DNA of 64,000 bases from Intestinibacter bartlettii (lineage in GTDB: Bacteria; Bacillota; Clostridia; Peptostreptococcales; Peptostreptococcaceae), in NCBI RefSeq assembly GCF_000154445.1, contig NZ_DS499564.1, one strand, 5' to 3'. Below are positions 14,965 through 24,021 of the stretch, piece by piece. The notes beneath the pieces were generated by a model. The model searched no databases and was not told the origin of the DNA. It saw nothing but the letters and a program-made list of their open reading frames with translations. The number at the start of each line of letters is the position of its first letter. Position 1 is the stretch's first letter. The position numbers and the translations under genes are program-made.

Positions 14965-15789
14965 TTATTGAGCTTGCTTTAATTCTACATCACTAGCCAT
15001 ATATCTCTTAGCTGCTAAGCAAGAACCTACCCATGAGAATAAAGTTACTGCTGTTAATACTAATAATAACATCCAAGCTAATGTATATGAGCCATTTAAG
15101 TCATACATTGATGCTACTAATAATGATCCTAGTGAAAGACCAACTTGAGTAGCACTGTTTACCATTCCATATGCTTCTGGATATTTTTCCATTCCAAATA
15201 CTTCAGAAGTTACTAGTGGTGGTATAACTGTTCCTATTGCATTACCAAATCCGAATACAACTGCCATTATTAAATATGTATGTCTCCATCCATAGTTTTG
15301 AAGTAAGTTAGTTACTATTGGACTGAAGATTGTTCCTCCAAGACCTATACCTGCCATTGTCACACTCATTGCGATTCCACGTTTTTCAACGAACCAATTT
15401 GTAACCATCATAGATACTGGTATTAATGTTGAGTTTAAGTAGAATAAACCAACGAAGAATGATGACATATATAAATGTATTGGACTTTTAGCTAAAGAAT
15501 ATGATGCATATGCTAATACAAATCCGATTATACTGATTGATTGTATCTTACGCATATTTCCTTTTGCAAGATTCTTTGAAACTATTGGCGATATAAATAT
15601 CCCAAGACCTTGAACTATTGTATTTGCTAGAGTGAATGCACCCCTAGATATATTCATTTCTGTTGTTACTTGTATTAAAAATTTATTACTTAATGACATG
15701 ATTGGCGGAACCATTGTCGTTGTTATTAGTACACATCCTAAAACAACCCACCAACCGTAAAATATTTTACTGTTTTTATTGTTTTCCAT
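14965..15789 (-). CDS. MFS transporter (OFA-like), apparently internally deleted
   Basis: 274 residues, whereas this transporter group usually has about 400 and 12 helices. The N-terminal part reads like helices 1-6 (start FYGWWVVLGCVL; loop VTNWFVEKRG; GWRHTYLIMAVV) and the C-terminal part like the last helices (EAYGMVNSATQVGLSLGSLL). Between them the sequence jumps from YLIMAVV straight to FGFGNAIGTVIPP, which in relatives belongs to helix 10. About 130-150 residues, including the central loop, seem lost in frame; roughly eight helices remain. It probably no longer transports, or works only as a remnant. The M20 peptidase upstream could act on the former substrate. Confidence 0.8.
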   Translation of the reverse strand: MENNKNSKIFYGWWVVLGCVLITTTMVPPIMSLSNKFLIQVTTEMNISRGAFTLANTIVQGLGIFISPIVSKNLAKGNMRKIQSISIIGFVLAYASYSLAKSPIHLYMSSFFVGLFYLNSTLIPVSMMVTNWFVEKRGIAMSVTMAGIGLGGTIFSPIVTNLLQNYGWRHTYLIMAVVFGFGNAIGTVIPPLVTSEVFGMEKYPEAYGMVNSATQVGLSLGSLLVASMYDLNGSYTLAWMLLLVLTAVTLFSWVGSCLAAKRYMASDVELKQAQ

Positions 15790-15997
15790 GTTGTAAATTT
15801 AAATTTACTGCTTTAATAAAATTTAAGATACTAGTATTCTATTATTCTATGCAGCAAATTTTCCTTTCTAATATATATTAATTAAATTGTGTTTTATTTA
15901 TTATTAGATTATTACTTTTACTTTTTTATATAAATAAATATTGTTTATAATTTCAATCTCGATAATAGTTGTAATTTTCTAAATTTTTCAATTGTAA

Positions 15998-17161
15998 TTA
16001 TTTATGGTTTCTTAACCATTCAAATGCACATTGTGCATGCATTGCTGCCCCCCAAGTCATTGCTGATTCATCGAATAAAACTTTTGGGTTGTGGTGTGGA
16101 TATGGATTATCTTTTACACGTGCTTGTAATAATAAATATACTGTTGGCACTTTTTCAGATATAAACGCCATATCGTCTGATGGTGTTATTCTAAAGTTAT
16201 CGTTAGCAAGAGTAAGTCCCTCTATTTCACTTAAATATGTTTTTACTTCTTCTAACATTTCTGGATTTACATAAATTGATGGTACATCTGAAAGAACTTC
16301 ATATTCAACAGTTGTTCCATACATTTCTCCTGCAGATTTAACTATAGTTTGCATTCTATTTACTAATTTTGCTCTAAGTTCTGCATTATAAGTACGAAGT
16401 GTTCCTTGTATAACTACTTTGTCTGGTACTATGTTTGGAGTATTTCCTCCTGAGAATTGACCAAATGTTAAACTAGCAGTTTCTTTTGGTGGAGTTTCCC
16501 TTGATACTAATTGTTGGAAAGCTGTACATATGCTCATTCCTACATTTATTGGATCTATACCTAAATGTGGCATCGCTCCATGACAACCTTTTCCGTTTAC
16601 TGTTATTTTAAATCCATCACATGACGAACTGAAGAATCCTGGAGCGCAAGCATAGTTTGATGCATCATAGTCTAACATCATGTGCATACAAGATGCTACA
16701 TCTACATCGTCAAGTACTCCTGCTTCTATCATTGCTTTTGAACCTAAAAAGGCTTCTTCATTTGGTTGGAACATTAATCTAACGTTACCTTCTAATTCAT
16801 CAACGTTTTCTTTTAGTATTTGTGCTGCTCCTAATAATATTGCTGTATGCATATCATGTCCACAATTGTGCGCTGCATTTGTTTTAGATGTGAATTCTAA
16901 AACGTTTTCCTCGTTCATTGATAATGCATCCATATCAGCACGAAGTAGATAAGTTTTTCCTGGTTTCTTACCTTCTATTAATGCAGTTACTCCTGATTTG
17001 CATATTTCTTTTGGCTCAAGACCTATTTCTTGTAATCTATCCATAACATATTTTGTAGTTATAGGTAAATCAAATCCTACCTCAGCATTTTGATGTAAAT
17101 AATGTCTGTCACTTTTCATCGATGCTTCTAGCTCTTGTGCTCTCTTTAAAAATTTGTTCAT
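15998..17161 (-). CDS. M20-family amidohydrolase (hippurate/N-acyl-amino-acid type)
   Basis: 387 residues, the normal length of M20D amidohydrolases. Metal-binding and catalytic signatures are visible: HQNAEVGFDLP near the start, NCGHDMHTA near residue 100, PNEEAFLG, and a GCHGAMPHLGIDPI dimerisation-domain segment. Such cytosolic enzymes split N-acyl or aminoacyl amides such as hippurate, N-acetylated amino acids or p-aminobenzoyl-glutamate; the substrate is not predictable here. Start ATG behind GGGGAGG. It has its own promoter with a palindromic operator (17,219-17,247) and is followed by the MFS gene on the same strand, a common pairing of importer and hydrolase. Confidence 0.9.
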   Translation of the reverse strand: MNKFLKRAQELEASMKSDRHYLHQNAEVGFDLPITTKYVMDRLQEIGLEPKEICKSGVTALIEGKKPGKTYLLRADMDALSMNEENVLEFTSKTNAAHNCGHDMHTAILLGAAQILKENVDELEGNVRLMFQPNEEAFLGSKAMIEAGVLDDVDVASCMHMMLDYDASNYACAPGFFSSSCDGFKITVNGKGCHGAMPHLGIDPINVGMSICTAFQQLVSRETPPKETASLTFGQFSGGNTPNIVPDKVVIQGTLRTYNAELRAKLVNRMQTIVKSAGEMYGTTVEYEVLSDVPSIYVNPEMLEEVKTYLSEIEGLTLANDNFRITPSDDMAFISEKVPTVYLLLQARVKDNPYPHHNPKVLFDESAMTWGAAMHAQCAFEWLRNHK

Positions 17162-17218
17162 GTTATTTTCCTCCCCACTATTTGGGTATTTTTAAAACTA
17201 ATCGTTTTAGTATGCAAA

Positions 17219-17247
17219 ATACTACATTATTTCGACAAATTTGTCAA
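17219..17247 (-). promoter_or_regulatory. Promoter and palindromic operator of the M20 gene
   Basis: -35 TTGACA (17,242-17,247), 17-base spacer, -10 TAGTAT (17,219-17,224). The perfect 12-base palindrome GACAAATTTGTC (17,234-17,245) overlaps the -35, as expected for a repressor site. Confidence 0.75.
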
Positions 17248-17330
17248 TTTTTTTATTAAAATTATTTTTTTACATGTTTTAATTTTAAAGTGTATTTTAT
17301 ATTATTATTTATTATTTAATTCAAAAATAA

Positions 17331-17360
17331 GAAAAAGGTAATGTTTTTAATGCATTACCT
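17331..17360 (-). terminator. Terminator of the 119-residue gene
   Basis: AGGTAATG/CATTACCT stem (17,336-17,360) with a 9-base loop, followed on the minus strand by T4CTT. Confidence 0.8.
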
Positions 17361-17398
17361 AATTATTTTTTTATTAAAATTTTTTTTAATTTTTTATT

Positions 17399-17758
17399 TT
17401 AATTTGAAGTTTTCTTTGTTGAATTTATTTTATTTTTTCTTTTAGGTGTTCTTCCTTTATTAGAAATAATTTCATCTCTTATAAGATTTTTTTGTTCTTT
17501 TTTTCTTTGAAGTTTTATTGCATCTTCTTTTTCTTTATCTCTTTTTTGCTTTTGTTCAAGTAATTCTTTAGCATATTCTTCAAAATCCTCATCTTTTGCT
17601 TTAACAAAATCTTTAAATATATCTGGAAATAAAAATTCTTTATGATTATCCTCAGAGAAGTCAACTACTATATATGATACTCCATTCTTGACTTTATAGT
17701 CTGATATTATTCCTTCACCCAAATGTTTATGTACTACTTTTTTCCCCATTATATCCAT
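17399..17758 (-). CDS. Hypothetical protein with small beta-barrel-like N-terminus and basic coiled tail
   Basis: 119 residues. Residues about 5-50 (KVVHKHLGEGIISDY, then YIVVDFSEDNHKEF) look like a small SH3-like barrel of the kind found in nucleic-acid or RNA-polymerase-associated proteins. Residues 60-119 are a K/E/R-rich helix and a basic end (GRTPKRKNK). A nucleic-acid-binding role is plausible but unproven. ATG 17758 is preferred because GAGGTGG lies eight bases upstream; an in-frame GTG at 17770 overlaps that site. The gene is monocistronic, with its own terminator. Confidence 0.65.
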   Translation of the reverse strand: MDIMGKKVVHKHLGEGIISDYKVKNGVSYIVVDFSEDNHKEFLFPDIFKDFVKAKDEDFEEYAKELLEQKQKRDKEKEDAIKLQRKKEQKNLIRDEIISNKGRTPKRKNKINSTKKTSN

Positions 17759-17907
17759 TTTATCTTCCACCTCGATTTAATATTATATATTTTTAATTCT
17801 TATAAAACTGGTTTCTGCTTAAATTGGAAAGTCTCTATATTTTAATTATATCTCATTTGTTAAAAAAAATTAATCAAACTATCAAAATAAAATTTTTCTT
17901 TTTAGAT

Positions 17908-17937
17908 AAAAACACCTCACAAAATGTGAGGTGCCTT
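17908..17937 (-). terminator. Terminator of the Ig-repeat protein gene
   Basis: CACCTCAC/GTGAGGTG stem (17,913-17,933) followed on the minus strand by T5. Confidence 0.85.
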
Positions 17938-17957
17938 ATATATTTAAAAATTATATT

Positions 17958-19157
17958 CTATTTTACTGTAGTAGTTTTTGATACAGTTATATAATTAGTT
18001 TTAGTCATTTTTACAGTTATTTTTTTACCTTTTGATTGTTTAGGTATTTTTATTGAATATTTTCCATTTTTAACTGTAGCTGATTTCCCTATTTGTTTTC
18101 CATTAACATAAGCTCTTACTGTTGCTCCACTTTGTCCTTTACCAGTTACATAAGTTGAAGTTTTCTTAACAGAGTTTATAGTTAAATTAGAAGTAAATGC
18201 TTTTTTAACTGTAACAGTTTTTGTTCTAGATTCATATCCAGTTTTGCTTATTTTAACTTTAACTTTAGTTCCTATTTTTTGTTTAGGTATCTTTATTGAA
18301 TATTTTCCATTTTTAACTGTAGCTGATTTTCCTATTTGTTTTCCATTAACATAAGCTTTTACTGTCGCTCCATTTAATCCTTTTCCAGTTACTGTAGTTG
18401 AAGTAGTTTTTATATTATTAACTGTAAAAGTTCTTATTTCTTTGTATTCAACATCTACAACTTTTAATTTTGAAGCATATCCATCTTTGCTTATTTTAAC
18501 CATTATAGAATCATATTCTTCTTGAGTTGGTATTTTTACACTATATTTTCCATTTTGATCAACAGTTGTTGTATAAGTTTTAAATTCTGAAGTTACAACT
18601 TTTACAGTTGCTCCTTTTAATCCAGTTCCACTCACAACGTTTGCACCTGGAAGAACTGCATCAACTGTAAATGGTGATATAGTTTTTAAAGCTGTTGATT
18701 TAACAGTAGATGTAATTGTTGATGTACCTTTTGTTGCAGTAACAACTACAGCATAAGAACCTGCTTTTAATTTAAGATCTGTAGTTAATTCTTTGTTATC
18801 TTTCTTTTCATTTACAACAAAATCTTCCCAAACTGGCTCTAATTCATCACTAGTTATCGCAACTTCAAATACTTGTGCATTTGTATTAGCTTTTAGTTGT
18901 ATGCTAGTTTCTTTTGCAACATCTAATTGATAAATATGCATTGCTAAATCCCCGTCAACTTTTACAGTTTTAGTTTGTCCAATTTTCATTGTTCCTGTTT
19001 TCATTTCTATTTCAGGATCATCTTTCCCTAAAATATCTTCTAGTATATCTACAATACTTGATTCAGCTGGTCTATTCGTAGACTGTGCAGAAATCGGTAT
19101 CACACATGTGAATATCATCATAAATGACATCACTAAAGATAATAATTTTTTCTTCAT
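17958..19157 (-). CDS. Secreted protein with three Ig-like (Big) repeats
   Basis: 399 residues. A signal peptide (MKKKLLSLVMSFMMIFTCV, cleaved near SAQ) is followed by an N-terminal domain of about 140 residues and three Ig-like repeats of about 81 residues. Each repeat contains GxxLKGATVK/GATVRAYVNG, NGKYS(I/V)KIP and a KI/KMxK..Y segment. Repeats 2 and 3 are almost identical at DNA level (18,041-18,117 and 18,284-18,360, offset 243 bases). There is no LPxTG or membrane anchor, so it is released or bound non-covalently. Role is probably adhesion or cell-wall association. The promoter carries iterated 11-base repeats (19,236-19,257). Confidence 0.85.
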   Translation of the reverse strand: MKKKLLSLVMSFMMIFTCVIPISAQSTNRPAESSIVDILEDILGKDDPEIEMKTGTMKIGQTKTVKVDGDLAMHIYQLDVAKETSIQLKANTNAQVFEVAITSDELEPVWEDFVVNEKKDNKELTTDLKLKAGSYAVVVTATKGTSTITSTVKSTALKTISPFTVDAVLPGANVVSGTGLKGATVKVVTSEFKTYTTTVDQNGKYSVKIPTQEEYDSIMVKISKDGYASKLKVVDVEYKEIRTFTVNNIKTTSTTVTGKGLNGATVKAYVNGKQIGKSATVKNGKYSIKIPKQKIGTKVKVKISKTGYESRTKTVTVKKAFTSNLTINSVKKTSTYVTGKGQSGATVRAYVNGKQIGKSATVKNGKYSIKIPKQSKGKKITVKMTKTNYITVSKTTTVK

Positions 19158-19194
19158 TTATAATTTCCCCCTTGGAATATTTTTCTTGTTCTAA

Positions 19195-19257
19195 ATTATA
19201 TCATATAAATATTTTATTTTGTTTAGTTCACAATATTTGTAATTAATTTGTAATTAA
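19195..19257 (-). promoter_or_regulatory. Promoter of the Ig-repeat gene with tandem 11-base boxes
   Basis: -10 TATAAT (19,195-19,200) lies 38 bases upstream of the start codon; no clear -35 is seen. Further upstream, TTTGTAATTAA occurs twice in perfect tandem (19,236-19,246 and 19,247-19,257), with weaker copies after it. One helical turn spacing is typical of OmpR/PhoB-family activator boxes. Confidence 0.6.
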
Positions 19258-19413
19258 TTGTCATTACCTTCTGTTGTAAATTAATGCATTTTTATATAAA
19301 TAAAAACATTTTATGTAGCTTGTTTTTTGCAAGCTTTTTTTGAAAATAAATTTAATAAATTTGGTTACCATAAAATAATAAATTTAAAATATTTTACAAA
19401 AAGGAGATTCAAA

Positions 19414-20052
19414 ATGGATATTTCAAAAAATAGACTAGAAGCATTTAGCGACGGTGTAATCGCAATAATTATTACAATTATGGTATTAGATATCCCTATG
19501 CCTAAGTCATTCACCTTTAATGGCATTAAAACAGTACTAACATCATTTTTTATATACTTTATAAGCTTTATTGTCGTAGGTTCGCAATGGTTTAAACATA
19601 ACTATCTTTTTAGCATTTGTAACAAAATTTCTATCAAAGTAGTCTGGCGAAACATTTTATATCTATTTTTTCTATCGCTTATGCCCTACTTTACAAGATT
19701 AATTATTGAATATCCCAAACAAGTTATACCTGCTATTGGATATGATATAGTATTTTTATTACTTATGCTATCGTACAGCTTTATGCAACATGGTGTGATA
19801 GAAAGTATGTTAAAAGAGCAAAATAAACACTTTCTCAATAAAATCAAAGAACGTAGAGCTAACCAAAAATTTCAGCTAATACTTATTATTATATTTGTAA
19901 TATTCGTTGGATTAATTTTTTATCTTTCTTTATATAACCCTACAATCTCTATAGTATTCTTTGTAATTCTACCTGTTATATCATCTCTATCATACCTATG
20001 GGGTGATAGCAGATTTGATCAAGATGCAAGGAATAAAAGAATAAACAGATAA
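19414..20052 (+). CDS. TMEM175-family (DUF1211) potassium channel-like protein
   Basis: 212 residues. The N-terminal segment RLEAFSDGVIAIIITIMVL holds the RxxxFSD motif that defines TMEM175-type channels, and six hydrophobic helices follow. Bacterial members form tetrameric K+ leak channels. The ATG at 19414 is chosen because AAGGAG stands eight bases upstream; the frame is open for 29 codons further back but has no ribosome binding site there. The gene is alone on the plus strand between two minus-strand secreted-protein genes and ends at a bidirectional terminator. Confidence 0.85.
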   Translation: MDISKNRLEAFSDGVIAIIITIMVLDIPMPKSFTFNGIKTVLTSFFIYFISFIVVGSQWFKHNYLFSICNKISIKVVWRNILYLFFLSLMPYFTRLIIEYPKQVIPAIGYDIVFLLLMLSYSFMQHGVIESMLKEQNKHFLNKIKERRANQKFQLILIIIFVIFVGLIFYLSLYNPTISIVFFVILPVISSLSYLWGDSRFDQDARNKRINR

Positions 20053-20077
20053 AATCAAGAAAATTTAAAGTGTAATA

Positions 20078-20114
20078 CAAAAGACCTAAGCATAACGCCT
20101 AGGTCTTTTATTGT
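20078..20114. terminator. Bidirectional terminator
   Basis: GACCTA.GC/GC.TAGGTC hairpin (about 20,083-20,106) with A-run and T-run on either side, shared by the convergent TMEM175 and M60 genes. Confidence 0.85.
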
Positions 20115-20136
20115 ATAAATCATTTTATATCAATCT

Positions 20137-23100
20137 TTATTTTAATCTGTTATCAAGTAAGAATGTTAATTCTGTTTTGTAGTTATCTGTTTTGTCTTCG
20201 TATGTTAAATATACTGTGTGTATTCCTTTGTAGAAGTTTTCTGTGCTGAATGATATTATTCCGTTTTGGTCTATGCATTCTGCTATGTTTAGTGTTGTCA
20301 TCTTCCATGTTCTATTGTCTTTTATTACTATAGATGTTGGAGATAGTTTTTGACCTTTTCTGTTTATTATGTCGTAGTTTACAGATACTCCTTGTCCTTT
20401 TGCCCAAACCCAATCTTCATATATATTTTGAGAATTGGCTTTTAAATTTGTAAGCTTTTTAAGATTTTTTAATGGTGATAAATCTTTTATTTCGTTATTT
20501 TGTATATTTAAGCTTTCTAAATTCACTGCATATTGTAAACCTTCTAAGCTTTTAATTTCCTTATTCTTAACTGTTAGCGATGTAAGTTCTCTTATGTCAC
20601 CTAGTCTTATTTCTCCTGGTAATCCAAGTTCTTGTTGTATACTTAGTTTAAGATTTTTGTCTTTTATTTCTATTATTTTGTTTAAATCTATTTCTACAGC
20701 ATTATTTACTGCATTTTGTAGGTTTTCTACTGCTTTATTTATTATCTCTTGGTTAGTAGATTTTAGCGCTTTTTCACCGTTTTGTATTGCTTTAGTTATC
20801 ATTTGTGCAGATTCATCAGTGTAGTTTCTTAAATCTAGTGATTTTGCTTGTTCTAAGATTTTTTCTAATTCTGTTAAATCAAATTTTGAAAGATTTCTAA
20901 ATTTGGCATCTGCCCAGTCTGCATGGTCCCAAGTGTCGCCATTGTCTGCTTCTTCTACTACTAATCTGATTTTGCTAGAATTTCTAACATCTACTATTAA
21001 ACGTTGTTTTGGCGAGTCTGATTTCATTACACCTGTTTGTGCTTTTAGTTCACCATCTACGTAAACCTTGAATATTACGCTTGATGCTTCTTGGTTTGAT
21101 ACAAATTTATCTAGTCCAACCCAAGTGTCAAATATGTCATAACCTGTTGAATCATAGATTATTTCTGAGTAAGAGTGAGTTCCTATACCTTTGTCGAATG
21201 CTTGGTATGAACCGTCTTCGTTTCTTAATTGTATTTTTTCTTCTCTTACTGACTTATCTTTTCCTATATAGCCTGAACCGATTGAGCCGTATTCCCAATT
21301 TAGGTCAGATAAGTATGTTTCTTCTTCTGATACTACTACTGTTCTTTTGAATGTGGCTTTGTTTCCATCGTTGTCTTTTACTGTTAGGTTTACGTTGAAT
21401 ATTCCTGTGTTGCCCTCGATGTAGTCTGTTTCTACTTCTATTTTTGATGTTATATCACCATCTTCTGCGTCTGTTGCTTTTATTCCTTTAAGTAAATCAA
21501 TTTTATCGTTTATGTTAAATGCTACTTTGTCATCACCTGTAAATTTAGGTTTTCCGCTGTTTGTTGTTAACTTTGGATTGACTATTATACAGTGGTCACA
21601 TGCATTACCATTTCCACCGTCATGTACTTCTATTACTAACTCTTTTATTCCTTTGACTGGAACGTTTATGTAAGCTAGATTGTCATAGTAATTCATAACT
21701 TTTGTTGTTGCTAGAGTTTTTCCGTCACCAACGATTTTGAAAGTTACACTTGAATTATTGTTTTCTCCTACAGCTGTGTCTACACCTATTAGTGCTTCAA
21801 ATTTATCGTAGTCTTTATCTGATAAATCGTAAGTTATTTTTCCGTTTGCATGGATTCCTACACCTTTTTTAAACCTTTTCACATTGTTGTGGACCATACC
21901 TTGTATGTTGCTGTTTTTTCTTGGTGTTCCCCATTGTGTTTCTACTGATGTCCAATCAAAGTCTGATAAGTAATCGTAATCACTTACTACTTCTACTGTT
22001 ACTGTTTTATTTACTGTTATTTCGTTGTTTGTTAATGTATAGTTTACTTGATAAGTTCCATTTTTATCAGTGTTTACGTTAGTTTCTACGTTTATTTTTG
22101 ATGTTATTTCCTCGCCTGAGTAAGTAAAACCTTTAACGTAATCTTTTGCATTGAAGACTTCGCCTCTTTTTAGTGTTATCTTTTCTTGTTGGACACTTAT
22201 TATTGGTTTTGATGAATTTACATCAACTTTGTTTCCTGTTGTTAAGTCTTTTGCATAAGGAACTACTTCGTACTGAGTATTTTCATCTGCATTTTTGTCT
22301 ATGTAAGTACTTGATGTTGTGAAGGCGATTACTTTGCCGTCTTTTATTATTTCGTAGCCAAGTAAGTCGTCTTTAACATTTTCGTTTATGTTCATGCTTA
22401 GTTTTGCACCAGTTTTTGTTTTTATTAATGTAACGTCTAACCCTGTGTCTACTCCATCAAATCCGTTTCCTTTGTAGTCCATCGCATCTGTATTTAGATA
22501 CCATGTTTTTTCGTTTGTTTCTGGTAGTTTTTTTAGGTTTTCTTTACATTTGTCAGATAAAGTGAATCCGTATTTTTCAAAATGGTTAGTTAAGTTAATT
22601 CCTAAAATTTCTGATGAATATGTTGCTAACATATCTTTCTTTTCTTGATAATTTGCTGGGCTTTGCTTTCTTTCTCTATATAGAGTTTCTAATTCTGTCC
22701 AGTAAGTGTCTTTCTTTAATTGTAATTGCCAAAACATCCCTAATCTTTGGAAATAACCTAAATCATCGAATGATTTATGTGAATCCTCTGGCGCTAAGTC
22801 ATTGTATATGTCGTTATATGGAACTCTGTCATTCATTCCATGTTTTATATGAGCGTAGTTTGACCACATATTGTTTGTAATTTCTGGCCAGTCTCTACCC
22901 ATTATGTCCATTTGGTGACCAACTTCGTGTACTGTCGCCCATAATACTGAATTTAAGCTTTCTTGGTCTGTTCTAAGCATTCCTGGTTCGTAATCCCTTT
23001 GGATGCCGACATGGTCTACATATGCATATGCTAATCCATATGGTTGCATAAGTCTTATTGTTGTTTTAACGTTTGTTGAGTCATTATTTGGGTCTGTTGG

Positions 23101-23928
23101 GTCATTTTTTAATCCTGAGAAGTCGAACATCTCTTGAACTTGGCTGTTTAAGTTTGCTGCACTTTCCCCAACATCTACTCCTTCTTCTACATATACTTTG
23201 TAGGCTGCTGATGCTGTTCCTGTGTATAGTAATCTTTCTGTGTTGAACTCAAATAAGTCTACTGTGTTTTCTGGGTCTTGATCTAGTTTTTGTTTATATG
23301 CTTTTAGTTTTTCTATAAATGCTGCTTTATCGTCACCTTCGTTGTATATTGGGAAAGTTTCCCCACCTTCGATTGTAACAACTGGAGCTTTTCCTTGTTC
23401 CTTCGCTGTGTATCTATTTAGTAGGTATACTGCTCCACCTTTTACTGTTTTGTTACTCCATGAGTTGTCGTAAATTTCTGGAACAGTTATTACGTTTTTA
23501 CCTGGCTTTAAGTCATACCATCTAACCCAGTTTGAGTATAGGGCTTCGTGTTGACTGAATGCTATTTTAGGCATTGGCGCTCCCTCGTCTGCCTCTACAT
23601 ATACCGTGAATGTTTCGCCTGGTCTTGCTACTATACCTGTCGATTGATAATCTGTTCCAAAATAAGTCATTCTTAAATCATTTCTTGCTTTCCATGATAT
23701 GTTACCATTTTGGGCAAGTGTGAATGTTCTTTCTGAGTTAGACTCATTTGATTTAGATTCATTTTTGCTTTTGTTTGACTTCTTTGTCTTTAAGTTTTGG
23801 TTGTTTTTAGTTTGTGCTACGATTTTTACATTTTTAGTTATTTCATCTGCTAAAACATTTGTTGTAGTGAAAGAAAAGTTTGAAATAACTGCGGCTAAAG
23901 TTATTATTGCTATTTTTTTATTTAACAT
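20137..23928 (-). CDS. Secreted M60-family metallopeptidase, shorter paralog (1,263 residues)
   Basis: Signal peptide MLNKKIAIITLAAVISNFS (end near VLA), then an M60 peptidase region from about residue 68. The zinc motif HEVGH near residue 332 and WPE ten residues later fit the HExxH...E gluzincin pattern. Then follow Ig-like linkers, two NPCBM carbohydrate-binding domains (about 655-790 and 872-1015), a FIVAR helical module (about 1025-1085), leucine-rich repeats (SLEGLQYAVNLESLNIQNNE) and a C-terminal beta domain. M60 enzymes cut O-glycosylated mucins; the NPCBM and LRR parts suggest host or glycan binding. No sortase motif. It lies downstream of a 2,011-residue paralog but is separated by a terminator. 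RBS AGGAG. Confidence 0.92.
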   Translation of the reverse strand: MLNKKIAIITLAAVISNFSFTTTNVLADEITKNVKIVAQTKNNQNLKTKKSNKSKNESKSNESNSERTFTLAQNGNISWKARNDLRMTYFGTDYQSTGIVARPGETFTVYVEADEGAPMPKIAFSQHEALYSNWVRWYDLKPGKNVITVPEIYDNSWSNKTVKGGAVYLLNRYTAKEQGKAPVVTIEGGETFPIYNEGDDKAAFIEKLKAYKQKLDQDPENTVDLFEFNTERLLYTGTASAAYKVYVEEGVDVGESAANLNSQVQEMFDFSGLKNDPTDPNNDSTNVKTTIRLMQPYGLAYAYVDHVGIQRDYEPGMLRTDQESLNSVLWATVHEVGHQMDIMGRDWPEITNNMWSNYAHIKHGMNDRVPYNDIYNDLAPEDSHKSFDDLGYFQRLGMFWQLQLKKDTYWTELETLYRERKQSPANYQEKKDMLATYSSEILGINLTNHFEKYGFTLSDKCKENLKKLPETNEKTWYLNTDAMDYKGNGFDGVDTGLDVTLIKTKTGAKLSMNINENVKDDLLGYEIIKDGKVIAFTTSSTYIDKNADENTQYEVVPYAKDLTTGNKVDVNSSKPIISVQQEKITLKRGEVFNAKDYVKGFTYSGEEITSKINVETNVNTDKNGTYQVNYTLTNNEITVNKTVTVEVVSDYDYLSDFDWTSVETQWGTPRKNSNIQGMVHNNVKRFKKGVGIHANGKITYDLSDKDYDKFEALIGVDTAVGENNNSSVTFKIVGDGKTLATTKVMNYYDNLAYINVPVKGIKELVIEVHDGGNGNACDHCIIVNPKLTTNSGKPKFTGDDKVAFNINDKIDLLKGIKATDAEDGDITSKIEVETDYIEGNTGIFNVNLTVKDNDGNKATFKRTVVVSEEETYLSDLNWEYGSIGSGYIGKDKSVREEKIQLRNEDGSYQAFDKGIGTHSYSEIIYDSTGYDIFDTWVGLDKFVSNQEASSVIFKVYVDGELKAQTGVMKSDSPKQRLIVDVRNSSKIRLVVEEADNGDTWDHADWADAKFRNLSKFDLTELEKILEQAKSLDLRNYTDESAQMITKAIQNGEKALKSTNQEIINKAVENLQNAVNNAVEIDLNKIIEIKDKNLKLSIQQELGLPGEIRLGDIRELTSLTVKNKEIKSLEGLQYAVNLESLNIQNNEIKDLSPLKNLKKLTNLKANSQNIYEDWVWAKGQGVSVNYDIINRKGQKLSPTSIVIKDNRTWKMTTLNIAECIDQNGIISFSTENFYKGIHTVYLTYEDKTDNYKTELTFLLDNRLK

Positions 23929-23960
23929 ACCCTACTCCTAGTTAATTTTTTATTATAAAT

Positions 23961-23997
23961 GGGGACTATTCACAAAGATTTCCCTGTGATAGTCCCC
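23961..23997 (-). terminator. Terminator between the two M60 genes
   Basis: GGGGACTATcaCAgG/CtTTGTGAATAGTCCCC stem, followed by an AT-rich tail; it separates the paralogs transcriptionally. Confidence 0.7.
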
Positions 23998-24021
23998 TTA
24001 TGTTTAGTTTTAATTATATAT

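Noticed and set aside
17958..19157. CRISPR-like or mobile repeat array
   Set aside because: The repeats are in-frame protein repeats of 81 codons, not short direct repeats with spacers.
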